Positions 25,571 through 38,292 of a stretch of DNA of 64,000 nt are shown here, piece by piece. The notes beneath the pieces are model-generated. The model was not told the origin of the DNA, did not search any database, and saw only the letters and a list, made by a program, of their open reading frames with translations. The translations under genes were made by a program, and so were the position numbers. Each line of letters starts with the position of its first letter. The stretch's first letter is position 1. The stretch is taken from positions 34,194,501 to 34,258,500 of the forward strand of contig OY747704.1 in the NCBI GenBank assembly GCA_963556495.2, in the 5' to 3' direction. This stretch comes from Valencia hispanica (taxonomy: Eukaryota; Chordata; Actinopteri; Cyprinodontiformes; Valenciidae).

Positions 25571-27174
25571 GTAATAATATTAACAATATAAGACAAAATT
25601 GTAAAAATATGTTGGAGTGGTCCTGCCAGTCCTGACTTAGTTCTGGTAGAGAATCTGTATAGGGGGCTAAAAAGAGTGAGTTAGAGTGACGGCAAAGATG
25701 CCTTTCAGCCTCAAAGCTCATTACCAAAGATATAACATGCAAAAAGTTGGTCAGAAATTATTTGAAAATCTGATTGCTATTTGCTAAAAAAAGTTTTCAT
25801 TCATTTTTGAAATGGGAAGGAATAATCTCTGGCATGCTATTTTAAATAGAATATACAATAAAACACACTTTTATTTAATTAATTCTCCTTTTACATAGTT
25901 TTATTATATTTTGATAGATGTCTGTCCCATTTCCTGTCAAAAACAAATTATTAGTTGAATAAAAATAGTTTTAAATCTGATTATGCCCGTAGAATAATTA
26001 GTAATTAGAGTAATTTTGTTCTTAACTGTATTGTCTGTGAAAATGTAAATCATTAAAGGGGTAGAATCAAAGACTGGCAAAGGTTATCAAAGGGTGAGGA
26101 ATTTTAACACTAGCTTTAATTTTCCCCCTTCTCACCGGAAGCTTTCAGCAGTCAATATTGAGATAGAGCGGGTGTATCAATAACAAGTAACACCCCATTA
26201 AAACAAATATATATAATTTTTATCTCTAACTTCTGGATGTGGCCTAATCTGTAGTATGAGGGTTAATAGTTATTTGTTGGTATTTACTCTGTTCAAGGAT
26301 GTTTTACTTTGAACTGTACAGATCACAGAAGGCCTCTAAATAATAAAAACTAATGGAATCCAATACGCTTAGTCTGACATTTTTAACAAAAGTAGATAAT
26401 AGCAGACAACCATTCTGCTGCTGAACTGTAACTTAAAAGCCATTAGTTACTAAGTGCTTGAGGTATCAATGCCCAGTTGTGCCATAAAAGACAGAAAGAG
26501 ACTGTGAAACTACTGACACCAGCTGAGGCTGACTTCGCTGATCATGCTCCGAATGAATCTCTGACTTCTATTTTTTGATTTATATACCAAACTTATTTAG
26601 CTGTTATATTTTTTATCCATATCTATGATGTTTACTAATCCTGTTCATTTCTTCTATGTTCTGTATTTGTTGTGCTCACATTTTTAATCTTATTTATTAA
26701 TGTTAGTTAATTAACTTCATTTTCTTTTAATAGTGTTTTTTATAGAGTAGCATGCTTGTAAATTTGTGGTTTCCGACTGTTGTGTAAATAATAATAATAA
26801 TTTTAAAACCATTTCAAATAGGTAGAGGCAAAAAAAAACATTCTTCTGCAACTGTTATGTTTCAAATCCACAAATAAATTCCTATATACTTCTGTCACCT
26901 CCACAGATTTCTACAGTAAGTTGCCACATTCACTGATTTGTAAAAACAAAATTTCCTATCAAGCATTTATCTCTGTTATATGATTATTACGGCATACAGC
27001 TAATAAAAACCCACAAATCACTTTATTCGATCATTAGAATATTACATAGAACCAATAAAATTGAATTTTAGGTACAGTATTGTTATATTATACTGCACAC
27101 AATCATAGGGAACAATGTTGACTTGACATTGTGGGCTACACATATTGCTTCCCTTTAAGATGAACGAGATTTTT

Positions 27175-27430
27175 GCATTTGATTTAAAAATCAATGCCTC
27201 ACAGTCTGGTGGAAGCTTGGAGAGCCCCAAGATCCAAGCTGTTTGAGGTTCAGTATGAAGTTTCCACAACCAGTGTTTATCTGGGGAGCCATGTCATCCA
27301 ATGGCATTAGTTTACAGTGTTTTAGTTAAGTCAAAGTCAGAGCAGCCTTCTATGAGAAAATTTAGAGCACTATCAAAGGAAGGAAGTGGAGAAGGTTTAT
27401 AAGGCCATTAATGAGCTCTATTGGTTTGAC
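27175..27430 (+). mobile_element. Tc1/mariner fragment, sense
   Basis: The blocks 'ggagagccccaagatccaag', 'agtatgaagtttccacaacc', 'ggggagccatgtcatccaat' and 'agccttctatgagaaaattt' follow the order of a fish Tc1 transposase, and the same blocks occur in the copy at 16560-17720. Only the central part is recognisable and its frame is broken. Confidence 0.6.
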
Positions 27431-27751
27431 ATTGTCCTGGACGATTTTCCAATCTGGGGGGTTATCCGATACATAAACCCACAGATTTAATCCACCATCA
27501 AGCTTGTCTCTCTGCTGACAAGCTTAATGGATATGCTGATTTAATTTTTGTTTTTATTGGTACCTGTCCATACTTCAAATTGTACCAATATTTGGCTCAA
27601 TGAACATGGTGTTACTGAGGTAGACCTTTGGAACTGAAGTACTGAAATATATGAAGTTTTCAAATAAGTTTTATTTTGTTGTGCTTGAACTCTACATGAA
27701 TAAAGTCTTACAGGGTAGCTGTGTGAAAAAAGCTCTAACTGCATGAACTTA

Positions 27752-28755
27752 AAGGCATACTCCGCAACTTTCATGATATTTGCTCTCTGTCGCCCTCTTC
27801 AGGCTTGCCGCGCAACATCACTGTCGTAAAATCAAATCTCTCTGTCGCTCATAAGAGGCATGTTTCAGTGGCTGCTTTCCAATTCGCTTCCCCCAACAAC
27901 AAACTAGCGCTGTTTCAGTTAGCAATTCAAGGTCGGGATAATTTAGAGTAAATATCTCACAGCTAGGTATTCAGTTTGTGGGGGAGGTTGGGGTGGGATT
28001 AGATACAGAGAACGTCTTAAGCTCCACGTAGCAAACACCTCCCGACACTAGAATCTGCCTATATATTTAGGTGTTTTTAGGAAAAAAATTCAAACGACAA
28101 AAATATAAATCACTAGCTTGACAAAACCAAAAGAAAAAAGTTTGACTTATATAATGAAATACAGCGACTACGCCGGAGTTTGCAGCTTTATCTACAGAAC
28201 CGAGTCTTATACGTTAGCATCACATTAGCCACTAGATGGCTAACGGAGATCGACTCGGTTGTGTAATTCTCATTACTACTGTAAGGTATACCCTGCAAAC
28301 TATGTTCATCCACCTACACATATTGAATAAATAGCTTTCTCAGGACTGTATAACAACATCATGCCATACCAAACACTATATCCCAGGTGAAATCATTGAT
28401 TACTTACCTATCCATTAGCAGTACGGCTAACTCTGCGTCCGTAGTACATGACGTTCATTCCAAAAGAACTCTCCAACGAGGAAAAGCCGGCCCAATATTT
28501 ACTCTGGTCTTTGGTCTGTCTCTATCACGTTTTCTTTTTCTAGCTTCTTTTGATATGGGATTTCTCAGTTCAGAGTCACTTAAATCACCTTTCTTCCCCA
28601 TTCTGATGCTCGGTTTGAACTTCAGCAGATCGTCTTGACCATGTCTACATACCTAAATGTATTGAGCTGCCGCCATGTGATTGTCTGATTAGAAATTTGC
28701 GTTAATGAGCAGTTGGACAGGTGTGCCTAATAAATTGGCCAGTGAGTTTATGTAC
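27752..28755. mobile_element. MITE-like block joined to a Tc1 terminal fragment
   Basis: The left part (27752-28550) begins 'aaggcatactccgcaacttt' with 'ctgtcgccctcttcagg', resembling the edge of common fish MITEs, and later carries 'gttagcatcacattagccac'. The right part (about 28555-28755) is the complement of the N-terminal end of the same Tc1 family found at 4193-6400. It shows 'cacctttcttccccattctg', 'catgtgattgtctgattag' and the terminal 'taataaattggccagtgag'. The join and inner boundaries are uncertain. Confidence 0.55.
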
Positions 28756-28872
28756 AACTATCACACATTTTAAAATTTCAAGTTTACAGTAACTGTTGCA
28801 CCGCATACAGGCTGTTAGCTGTCTTCTCACTATTTTCAGTCATTTCACTTAATTGTTATCTGTCACTCCCAG

Positions 28873-29041
28873 ACCTCCGGTTGAAGACATCCAGACAGTT
28901 CTCAGCCCAGTGGTGAGTTGTGGACCCCCAGGAGTCCTGCTGACTAGACCAGTGATCCTCACCATCCACCACTGCGCTGACAACGTCCACGAAGACTGGC
29001 TTATACAGATCAAGAATCAGCTGCCCATGGGAGAATGGGAG
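28873..29041 (+). CDS. unc5c: unc5c exon: ZU5 domain, second part
   Basis: The acceptor is gtcactcccag and the donor TGGGAG|gtaggt; the exon runs phase 2 to phase 0. It encodes [40 protein letters not shown] and [16 protein letters not shown]. The VVSCGPPG and [11 protein letters not shown] stretches are characteristic of UNC5 ZU5 domains. Confidence 0.96.
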
Positions 29042-30559
29042 GTAGGTGTTCAACACTGTACTTAGTATGTCTGTGTGCCCTTTGTATGCGGAACTTCCAT
29101 TACAGAGCTTTTACTACACAGTACAGGTTTAATCTTATGTGTAGATGGTTCATTTAATTCAATTGAATGTAGATATAACTATGTGAATGTGCATATGCAA
29201 CGGAATACTGCACAAAACAGAGTCTGACGTATTATAAATAATTACACAGCTGAACCGGTCCTCTGCCAAATTATTAATATGTGGTCATGAATACACACAG
29301 CTTTTGCACACAGACATGAACACTTAGAAGAATAAGCTGAATTACACAGACATGGTGTGTATCCGGTGAGAAGAGGAGAAGAAAATGAAGAAAGGAAGAG
29401 AAAATGTGGTAAACAGAAAGTGCCTACAGGCTAGTAGAGAAGCAGGGGGTTGAAGACTCCTATCAGAGGCAATTTGTTATGCTCCTGCTATCCTTCTCTT
29501 CTCTCATCTCACTTCTTATGTGTATATCCCTTCTTTTACTTCTTCCCTTCTTTTTTCCCCTTCACATGTCTCTCAGCATGAAGCCTCTACCTCAGCAATC
29601 TATTTCTTGTGTGCGTGAGTGAGACTGCATGAGTGAATGTGCACATGTGTGTGTGTCTGTCCTTGTGTGTGGGTGATAAGGCTGTCTTGCAGCATCGCTG
29701 TGTCAACAAGGCCCCCGTATGCTGTCTTCTGTTGCTTATCACAGCTCAACACAATGTCTCTGCACAATTAGCCATGCATAAGATTCGGTGCGCGTGCGTC
29801 TTTTTCTGTGCATGTATGAGAGGGGGATGCGCAGAAGAGGTTTCAGAGCAGACTGAATAAAGATTAGAAAACTGAAAAGTGGAATTTCATCATGAAGTTG
29901 ATTTGTTTTTTTCTCTCATTGCTGTGGAACATTCATTTCCCATCAGAAAGTTTCCCCCAAATCAGGCCGAGGGAGGTAATTGAATTCCCCTCATATCGGG
30001 AGGAGCAGCCACGGTTGTGATTACCAGTAATAACAGATTCAGACCATATTGCTTCCCTACCTCTTTGTATTGATTCAGCTCGTCTGTAGGAACAGAACTC
30101 CAGATGAACTGCAAATCGAAGCGCAGTGTTTTTATCACGTGTGTATGTAGGACGCATTGATTCCACAGTGCACTGGTGTCTACAGGCATGGACTTATGAT
30201 TTCACTCACACGTGTGAAGAAAGATGTAGTCGTCAGATTAAGAGAAACTCAGTGAGCTTGTGCACGGCCACATTACAACTATTTAACTACAAGAAATGCT
30301 TTTGCATGGCACTGTTTTTTAATCGTTTTACATTGTTCTTTATTGTCCTTACATTGTTTTCTATTGTTTTTAAATCCTGTTTGTACCTGACCTTGAAAGA
30401 CCTGAAAGGCGCTTAAAATAACATGTACTTTTATTATTATAAAAGCAATCATATCATTTGAACTTTTTTCCACGTTAAGGCCATAAGCAGTAATGATGTC
30501 AATGATATGTAATTTGTATTTTTTTTTTCAGATAAACATCAGATAATACAAAATAAAGA

Positions 30560-31460
30560 ATATTCACTAATTCTGAGCCTTCAGAGATAACTCTTCTGTA
30601 CTAACAACTTTACAATAATTGTACAGGTGTTCTGTAAGACTTTGGGGTTTTGTTATCTGTATCTCAAGCTTTGAGCATCTTACAGAGGACTGTTAAATCC
30701 ATCATCCAACTATTTAAAGAGTGTGGCATAACTGCAAATCTACCATTCGACATTGCAGTCCACTTAAAATGACAGGTTATCAGCCAAAAGGCTGTTTCTC
30801 TGATGAATGGTAAGACCCATTTTCAGTTTGCCACAAGCCATCTAGGGGACACATCATCTGGGTCTACATGCAAAATGTTCTGTATGGTAAAAAACCAAAA
30901 CGGGACGTCACCCTTAAACCATGGTAAAAGTTAGTGGGGATATTTTCTTTAGCAGGAACAAGGAAGCAGCTCAAAGTTGAAAAAGATGCATGTGAGCTAA
31001 ATCCAGAAAAATCCAGGAGGTAAACCTTTTAGAGACTTAAGCAGACGTTAACCTTCCAGTAGGGCAGCAACCCTTAATATACAGGCAGAGCTGCTACAAA
31101 CTGGTTTAGATCAAAGCATATTCATATGTTAGATGGTCCAGTCAAAGTTTTGAGTTAAATTCAACTGGGAATTTACAGAAAATGTAAATCCACATACTGT
31201 ATCTTCTCTTTACGGCATAGCTGAATTTGAGCTATTTTTGCAAAGAAGAATGCAGAAAAAGGATTTTTAATGTGTGCAAAGATGGCAGATACTTATTTCA
31301 GAAAAAAACATTGAAAATACAATGTTTTATTCTCTTCTACTTAACAAGAATGTTCTACTTTGTGTTGATCTGTCACGTACAATAAAAATAAAGGTTGCAG
31401 TTTTATTCTTAAAAATATTAAAAAATTCAATGTTTAGAAATACATTTGCAACTATACACA
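30560..31460 (+). mobile_element. Decayed Tc1/mariner element, sense
   Basis: Transposase blocks appear in order: 'ttaaatccatcatccaac' near 30696, 'cataactgcaaatctacca' near 30727, 'gccacaagccatctagggga' near 30831, 'ggtttagatcaaagcatatt' near 31102, 'gagctatttttgcaaagaag' near 31231, and the end region 'tactttgtgttgatctgtca' near 31357. No frame survives. Confidence 0.75.
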
Positions 31461-31842
31461 ATCAATAGTGGATGCATATATGAAATGTATAAATAATTTT
31501 TGTGCCAGTAAAATGCATCTGAGATAAAGCCTAATCTGCTTCCTCACCTTGCTTACTCGTTGTTGTTTTTTTTTTTTTTTGTATTTGCAGGAATGGCTCA
31601 ATATGCTTGTCTTGTGTTGGTGTTTTAACAGATCAAATGTAGCTTAAATCCCAAAAACCAACAAATAAAGCCAACATTTAAATAACAACCAGGCTTTAAC
31701 AATAGCTGTATGTACAGGACCTCAGCAGAGAAAACAGCGTTAAATGGACTGTTGCTCTCCTGGTAAACTTTTCCACTTGTTAACCATCACTGTTTCTTCC
31801 CTAACAAAACATGGTACTTTCTATTGTAAATAGTAAGTTTGA

Positions 31843-33768
31843 TATGTGAATGAGGAGGTCTCTTTGCCAGCAGTTGACAATGGGTTGTTGTTTCCAAAGC
31901 AGATATTCAGCAATAAATCTGTCTTCTTTTGCAATTTGAGGAGTATACAGAAGCAACTTAAGGTCAAGATCAGAGACAGCAAAAAGGCATATAGAGATGT
32001 CTGGTCAGAAATGGAAAAGATCACAGGCTTTAAGGACAGGAAGGATTCGATAGCGCGATGTCTGGATAGAGCCAATGAACTGAACACATTCTTCAACAGG
32101 TTCAGATCAGGAACTAGGTCAGCATCCTCCTCTCCTGTTCCCAGCCAAACAGACATCCCACCCTCCTCTGACCCACAGCTTTCCTGTCACATCTTCAATG
32201 TTTTATTCTTCACCTCAGTCATGGACTCTTCTGCTTCCACAAGTTTGTCTTCAACCAAGTCAGGAGATGCTGCTTCCCCCTTTGCCTCCCCCTCCCGCTT
32301 GTCTGTCTCTGAAGGTCAGGTGAAGGTGCAGCTGGAGAAACTGAAGAAGGCTGCAGGTCCAGATGGTGTCAGCACCAGAGTCCTGAAGGCCCGTGCAGTG
32401 CAGCTCTGTGGGATTCTGCAGCACCTCTTCAACATTAGCCTGAACCAGGAGAAAGTCCCAGTGTTGTGGAAGACATCATGCCTTGTTCCAGTACCAAAGA
32501 GAACTCACCCATCAGTCATCAGTGACTATAGACCTGTTGCCCTGACATCCCACATCATGAAGGTCCTGGAGAGACTCATGTTGGCCCACCTGAATAAGCA
32601 AACAAGAACATATCAGGACCGGCTGCATTTTTCTTATTGCCATGGAGTTGGAGTTGAAGGTGCCATCATCCACCTGCTTCAACCAACCCACTCTCATCTG
32701 GACAAAGCATGCAGCACTGTGAGGATCATGTTATTTGATTTCTCCAGTGCATGTAACGCAATTCAGCCGGATTTCCTTCGTCAGAAACTCCTGAAGACAC
32801 AGGTGGAGTCCTCAACAATCGCCTGGATCAACGACTAACTGACAAACAGACCACAGTTTGTGAGACTAAAGGATCCAGCAGCACAGGAGCACCACAGGGG
32901 ACCGTACTCTCTCCCTTCCTTTTCACTCTGTACACCCAAGACTTCCAGTACAAATCAGAGACCCGTCTTCTGCAGAAATACTCAGATGACTCTTCAATTG
33001 TCGGGTGTATCAGAGATGGACAAGAAGCTGAATAAAGAGAGCTGGTGGACACTTTTTTGGCATGATGTGGAAACAATCATCTTACCTTAAATGTGAACAA
33101 AACAAAGGAGATGATTGTAAATTTCAGAAGAAACAGGGATAAGTCAAACACTGTTTCCATTATAGGTGAGGAGGTGGATGAGGAGTATAAGTACCTCTGA
33201 GTTCTACTGGACAACAGACTGGCCTGGAGGCACAACAGTGAAGCCGTCTACAAAAAGGGACAGAGCAGACTGTGCTCCTTGAGGAAGCTTAGATCCTTCA
33301 AGGTTTGCAGCAAGATGCTGCAAATCTTCTATAAGTCTGTTATGTAGAAGGTGCCATCATCCACCTGTGCAATCTCTTAAGCCATCATTTGTTGGTAGCA
33401 GCATCAGAGCTGAGATTTGTTTGCAGAGATTTAAAAAGGCTCAACAACCTGATACAGAAGGCTGGTTCTGTTCTGGGGACAACTGTGGAACATCTGGAGA
33501 TGAAGATGCAAAGAAGGATTCTTCATAAAATCAAAAGAATTATGGGCAACCCTGAGCATCCTCTTCACGAGACTATCCCACAACAACAGAGTGTCTTTAG
33601 TCAGAGGCTTTTTCAGTTTTGCTGCAACAGAAACCGCTACAGGAAATCTTTCCTGCCCAAGCCATCATGATCTACAACAACTCTTTAAAGAATTAATTGT
33701 ATGAGCTATACCAACACTTAATTTCCCTCTGGGATCAATAAAATATTTATGAATTTGAATTTGAATTG
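31843..33768 (+). pseudogene. CR1/L2-type LINE copy with disabled reverse transcriptase
   Basis: The first 330 codons (31846-32838) carry the typical pre-RT region (AYRDVWSEMEKITGFKD, DRANELNTFFNRF) and RT motifs KLKKAAGPDGVSTRVLKARA, VPVLWKTSCLVPVPK, ISDYRPVALTSHIMKVLERL and IMLFDFSSACNAIQPDFLRQ. An in-frame TAA follows WIND where the family has Tyr (before LTNRPQFVRL), and shifts follow. The active-site region appears as KYSDDSSIVG in another frame near 32977, with Ser in the usual Ala position of A-D-D. The 3' end has 'cctctgggatcaataaa' and a GAATTT/GAATTGAA tail near 33750-33768. It is inactive. Confidence 0.85.
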
Positions 33769-33872
33769 AAAGTAATAAAAGTTCCGTTTGTTTCAACTTA
33801 CATTAATGCATAAATCCAGCATGACAATTTTAAAGAATAATCCAGTGACTTTTTTGTGTTTGGTCCCAACAG

Positions 33873-34106
33873 GATGTGGTTGTAGTGGGAGAGGAAAATT
33901 TCACCACCCCCTGCTATGTGCAGATGGACTCGGAGGCATGTCACATTTTGACAGAGACACTGGGGACTTACTGCCTGGTGGGCCAGTCAATTGGCAAAGC
34001 AGCAGCTAAGAGGCTCCAACTGGTAGTTTTTGGGCCTGTATCATGTACAACTTTGGACTATCACATCAGGATTTATTGTTTGGACGACACTCAGGATGCA
34101 CTTAAG
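33873..34106 (+). CDS. unc5c: unc5c exon: end of ZU5 and start of UPA
   Basis: The acceptor is ggtcccaacag and the donor CTTAAG|gtaagg; the exon is phase 0 at both ends and 78 codons long. It encodes [58 protein letters not shown] and [20 protein letters not shown]. The ZU5-UPA junction lies near [12 protein letters not shown]. Confidence 0.97.
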
Positions 34107-34899
34107 GTAAGGTTCTAAACTAAATGAGTCAAAAATTCTTTTTCTTAAAAAAACCAAAACATAATACCAAAAGTATTATTTGTTCTGTGGAAACACAAAG
34201 CTTTTTCAAGTTTTTGTAATCCTGTGAATAACACTGAAGAGTTCTTCTTTTTTTACCACTCATATTAATATTCCTCCTTGATCATTTGCATTTGAGATGA
34301 GCTATATTAGAGCAAAAACAAAATGGATCGTATAAAGTCATGAGCAGAAGCATCTTCACCCCTCGTCTTGTGGAGATGTGCCGAGAAGCAGTAAACAAAA
34401 CAGGGTCAAGCAATGTCAAAAGAGAGATGCATTAGAAATTTAAACAAATTCAGAGCACCGGAGGGGCCATCTGATACGGGAGATTAACATTGGTAATTTA
34501 TTCGCACAGTGATAAGTCAAGTGTCACTGTGGCACACAGCCATGCACATTATCGCGTAAACATCAACACGCTCTCAGTTTTACCAGTTCAAGCAAACAGT
34601 TGTAGCTTGAAAACAAAGTTCAAAGGTGGACTTTTAATGATGAAAAGTTTGCGTGGGTTAGCGGAAGTTTGAGAGCCAACAAAGTGAAGTTTGTCTGAGG
34701 TTGATCAGAGGGAAGAAAGGGGGCATTAAAGCTGTCCTTGAAAACGTATATATTTGTCCTGTTTTCCAGTGGGTATAAACATGACACAGGCAATTTTCTT
34801 TGAACCATTGGTCACCAGGCTTGGGCAAGAACATACATTTATTTTAGTGTCTTGCACAAGAAGGAGGATTGCAAGGAGGTAAAAAAAAATCTTCAAAGC

Positions 34900-35730
34900 T
34901 CCCTGATAGAGAACAAAAGCAAGAAACCCCATCTTGCTGGGTCACCAAGGAGGCCTACACTTAGATCTTTATGATCATTGCAAGTACCATTATCACCAAT
35001 GAAAACGGGCTGGATACTATTAAAAAGTACCATGCTATGATTAAGGAACTGCTTCGAGCTTAGCTTGAACATATGGTTTTTCAACTTTAGCTGCCTTATA
35101 TACTAACCTTACACACATGGAAGAATCTTCCAAGAACTTAAGACTTAAGAGTCTTCTAAGGATATTATTTCTTCCTAAGTTCATTCAGCTATGTCTAAGG
35201 TTATGCGCTGAAGCAGGCAAAAAAATAAAATGGCATCAAAGAAAATAGACATTGTCATACGAACAGGGCCTGTTTCTCTTCCAAAGACCCTGGCAACCTT
35301 GTTCATGTAAGTGACATCACAAAATCCAATATCAGGACTTTTCAAAAAATTCTGGAGAGCTCTGCCAGTTAAATGAAAAATTATTTGCCACTGGATGTTT
35401 CAGTAGGATACTCCTAAACATATAACTAAGAAAATACTGAGATGGTTCAGCTGACACTAGATTAGCCTTCTTTTTTGGGTTGCAGTTTGGCCATCTCAGT
35501 CTCCAGACCTATTGTAAATGCTATGCAAGACCTGTGAGGTGAGCTGAAGAGAGAAGGGCATAAGAGAGAACCCAGGATTCAGAATAATTTATTGAAAGGA
35601 GATGTACCAGTAATTGTGTAACCAGCAATTATTCTCAACAGTCTATTATTTCTTCATATTGGGATGTTTTCCTTCTTGAATAAATACTTAAATAAAATGT
35701 GGATTGTTCTAAATGTTTCAGTGAAAGAAC
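34900..35730 (+). mobile_element. Decayed Tc1/mariner element, sense
   Basis: Transposase-like blocks: 'gaccctggcaaccttgttca' near 35286, 'gtaagtgacatcacaaaatc' near 35307, 'tactgagatggttcagctga' near 35433, 'gccatctcagtctccagacc' near 35490 and 'ggtgagctgaagagagaagg' near 35538. The frame is broken and the left edge is unclear. Confidence 0.6.
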
Positions 35731-36120
35731 ATACTAGCATAATAAAACAATGAACAAGTAGTCTGCATTTATATTTGTTCCTAGACATTACAACTTGAGT
35801 TTATATATGGTTTGCCACTTATATTTTACCAAAGCTGTGTATTAACTATCAAAGCATTGATAGTTAAGGTGATAGTGAGGAAGGTAAAGTGTGTTTTTGC
35901 TTGTATTGCTGCACAGCTTTGATTAAATCCAGGAAGCACAACCAGTTAATTGTGTGATAAAATCCAAACCAAAAGTTGCCATGCATTTCCAGAGTTTGTC
36001 ATTCCGTTGAGTAACTATGTAAGATAAATCCCCTGTGCAAAGGTTTATGGATGAGAAAAATGTCTCAATGAACAATATTAGGTGAGATAATCCTCCAGAG
36101 GAATTTAAAAGTAGTTTTGT

Positions 36121-36266
36121 CCATCCGTCTATCCATCCATCCATGCATCCATAATCTATACCTTCTATCCCATGCAGGTTTGTGGGGGGGGGCTGGTGCC
36201 TATCACCGGCAATCATTGGGTGAATGGCGGGGGTACACCCTGGATAGGTCACCAGTCCATCACAGA
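36121..36266. mobile_element. Short retroelement end with (ATCC)n tail
   Basis: 'atccatccatccatgcatcc' is followed by 'ctggtgcctatcaccggcaa', 'tacaccctggataggtcacc' and 'agtccatcacag', a familiar terminal piece of a dispersed teleost repeat. The family is not assigned. Confidence 0.6.
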
Positions 36267-36326
36267 AGTAGTTTTGTTTTTTAATAATTTTTTGGGGCTT
36301 TTTTCTTACTGGCTCATTGTGTGTAG

Positions 36327-36476
36327 GAGGTTATTCAGATGGAGACCCAAATGGGAGGGAAGCTACTGGATGAGCCAAAGACTCTGAACTTCAAAGACAG
36401 CACACATAATCTGAGACTGTCAATCCATGATGTGCCACACACACAGTGGAAGAGTAAACTTATTGCGAAATATCAG
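36327..36476 (+). CDS. unc5c: unc5c exon: UPA domain
   Basis: The acceptor is ttgtgtgtag and the donor TATCAG|gtgagg; the exon is phase 0 at both ends and 50 codons long. It encodes [40 protein letters not shown] and [21 protein letters not shown] and WKSKL.AKYQ are strongly UNC5-specific. Confidence 0.97.
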
Positions 36477-36612
36477 GTGAGGATAATGCGGTGTAAAAAT
36501 GCAGTGTAAAAAGGATCATGCTTAATAGTACTGTATGCTGTATGTCGGTTTTAATATGCAATACTAATTTAAGCAATGCTATATAATGTTGTTCTCCATG
36601 GATGCTCTGCAG

Positions 36613-36777
36613 GAGATACCGTTCTACCAGGTGTGGAGTGGCTGTCAGAGAACTCTTCACTGTACCTTCACCCTGGAGAGACTGAGCTCAGCCACCACAG
36701 AGATCAGCTGCAAGCTGTGTGTCCGGCAGGTAGAAGGAGATGGGCAAATCTTTCAGATCAGCAACACATTGGAGGAG
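36613..36777 (+). CDS. unc5c: unc5c exon: UPA domain, second part
   Basis: The preceding intron is only 136 bases. The acceptor is tgctctgcag and the donor GAGGAG|gtatat; the exon is phase 0 at both ends and 55 codons long. It encodes [40 protein letters not shown] and [15 protein letters not shown]. The conserved IPFY.VWSG and KLCVRQVEG motifs are visible. Confidence 0.97.
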
Positions 36778-38292
36778 GTATATTTTTTAGAATGTTTTAG
36801 GCTAATTTAAATCTTAACATATTTAGCAGATTAGATATAAACAAATGTGTATCCAAACAAGCAAATTCAGTCACATTAATCTGATGCTGCTTATGCAAGT
36901 TAACTGCAGAGGATACGTTTAATAAGGAGAGCAGCTCAACAAAGTAAGACTGGAGGTAACTTGCTTGTAAATTCTTTGTTCTACGATAAAGATGCTAGAG
37001 TCACAAAGTTTTTTTTTTCTCCTCTCCCTGACAGTGAGTCAAGGTACGTGTTGTGGTTCTGTGACTCTGGTTAATCATTCATACAACCGCTACAGGTCGC
37101 ATCATGTGACAGGAATAACTATTCGATTTTGCTTGGGAGTGTAACCACAAAGTCACAGAAAGTATGTGTGTGTCTGTCAGTGTACATATTTTTCCTGCTG
37201 CTGCCACTGGAAACAGCATTTTACTTTAGACATGTTTTTTTAAATTATTACTAAGTCTTTACATTTTTAAGCCATGAATATGAATTTTAATATACTTTTT
37301 TATTTTTCCACATTGAAAGAAGTAAGACAATTGCCCTTTCCCTGTTGTCTTCTTTACTGTTTAATTTGCAAAATGAACTGTACAGTCATGTTTTCTTGTG
37401 AATATATATTCATATATAGTGAATATATAATAAAAAAGCTAGCACTCTGATGTACCTTTTTACTTGCTTGTTAGTCCACAGGTTCAGATATTCAGCAGTA
37501 ATTAAATACAGCGCAAACATCCATAGTTATGCTCAAGGGCATATATATATGTTTTTCTTTTTTACATTTGCAGTTGCCAACTTCTGTGTCTTTCTTTTTT
37601 ATATCTTATATATGAAGTGTATGCTCAAGCTGACAATGTGGCAGTCAGTCTCAAAAGCCATACTTATCAGATCCACGCACATGACAAGAGGGCAAACCAC
37701 ACTATTGTCAAGTAGGAAATGATTGCTGAAAAGGAGCTAAAGGGGTTGTGTGACTGAGGCTGTGACATATGAGTTTAACCCTGCCCTTTTCGTTCAACTG
37801 TTTAATTTATTTTAGTTCAGTTAATTTAAGATACTGGATTATCCCAAATGGATGGTCAATAATGCCTCCTTACTGGCTTTGCTCATTTGTTGGAAGATGC
37901 ATAATTATGGTTTGGTTCACTTTTATGCCAGGTCCTCAGTTTTTTGCTCAATTATTAGGAGCAGTAGCAGTTGAGGCTATAATGTGAGTGCTCAGTAGAT
38001 ACAGTTGTGAATCATTGCAGAAGCTTAAGGAAACATTGCTGGTAGTGTTAATTCTGTAACTACATTAATGCAGGAAGTAGTTGTTTGCTCCCTTGTGTGA
38101 ATACTTTTTTATGTGCAGAAACAGTTCTATGAACTGGCAGAGCAAAGAAAAAAAATCTGCATCACAGACAGTTTTCTATTCAATTATAAACTTCAGCATA
38201 GTCGTACCATACACCAGTATTCATCATAGCAGCTTTTGAGAACAATTATGTGTGTGTTACATTTCTGAAACTGCTAAAGCTGCAAGTTAAGT

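Larger units (their letters stand above)
23237..28872 (+). other. unc5c: unc5c intron
   Basis: A 5.6 kb intron containing a hAT-like non-autonomous element (23393-24358), an (AC)n microsatellite (25430-25568), a Tc1 fragment (about 27175-27430) and a MITE-like block with a Tc1 end (about 27752-28755). Nothing is recognised in 24360-25420 or 25570-27170. Confidence 0.8.
29042..33872 (+). other. unc5c: unc5c intron
   Basis: A 4.8 kb intron. The right part is filled by a Tc1 remnant (about 30560-31460) and a LINE copy (about 31843-33768). The left part (29042-30550) has a short TG-rich patch near 29640 but nothing I recognise. Confidence 0.8.
34107..36326 (+). other. unc5c: unc5c intron
   Basis: A 2.2 kb intron. 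About 34900-35730 is a decayed Tc1 element and 36121-36266 a short fish repeat end. Nothing is recognised in 34107-34890. Confidence 0.75.

Noticed and set aside
25340..25742. Cys/Val-rich open frames on the - strand.
   Set aside because: Artefact of the AC/ACGC repeat; no start context or homology.
31821..32156. Open frame of 111 codons on the - strand.
   Set aside because: It is the shadow of the LINE pre-RT region on the + strand.
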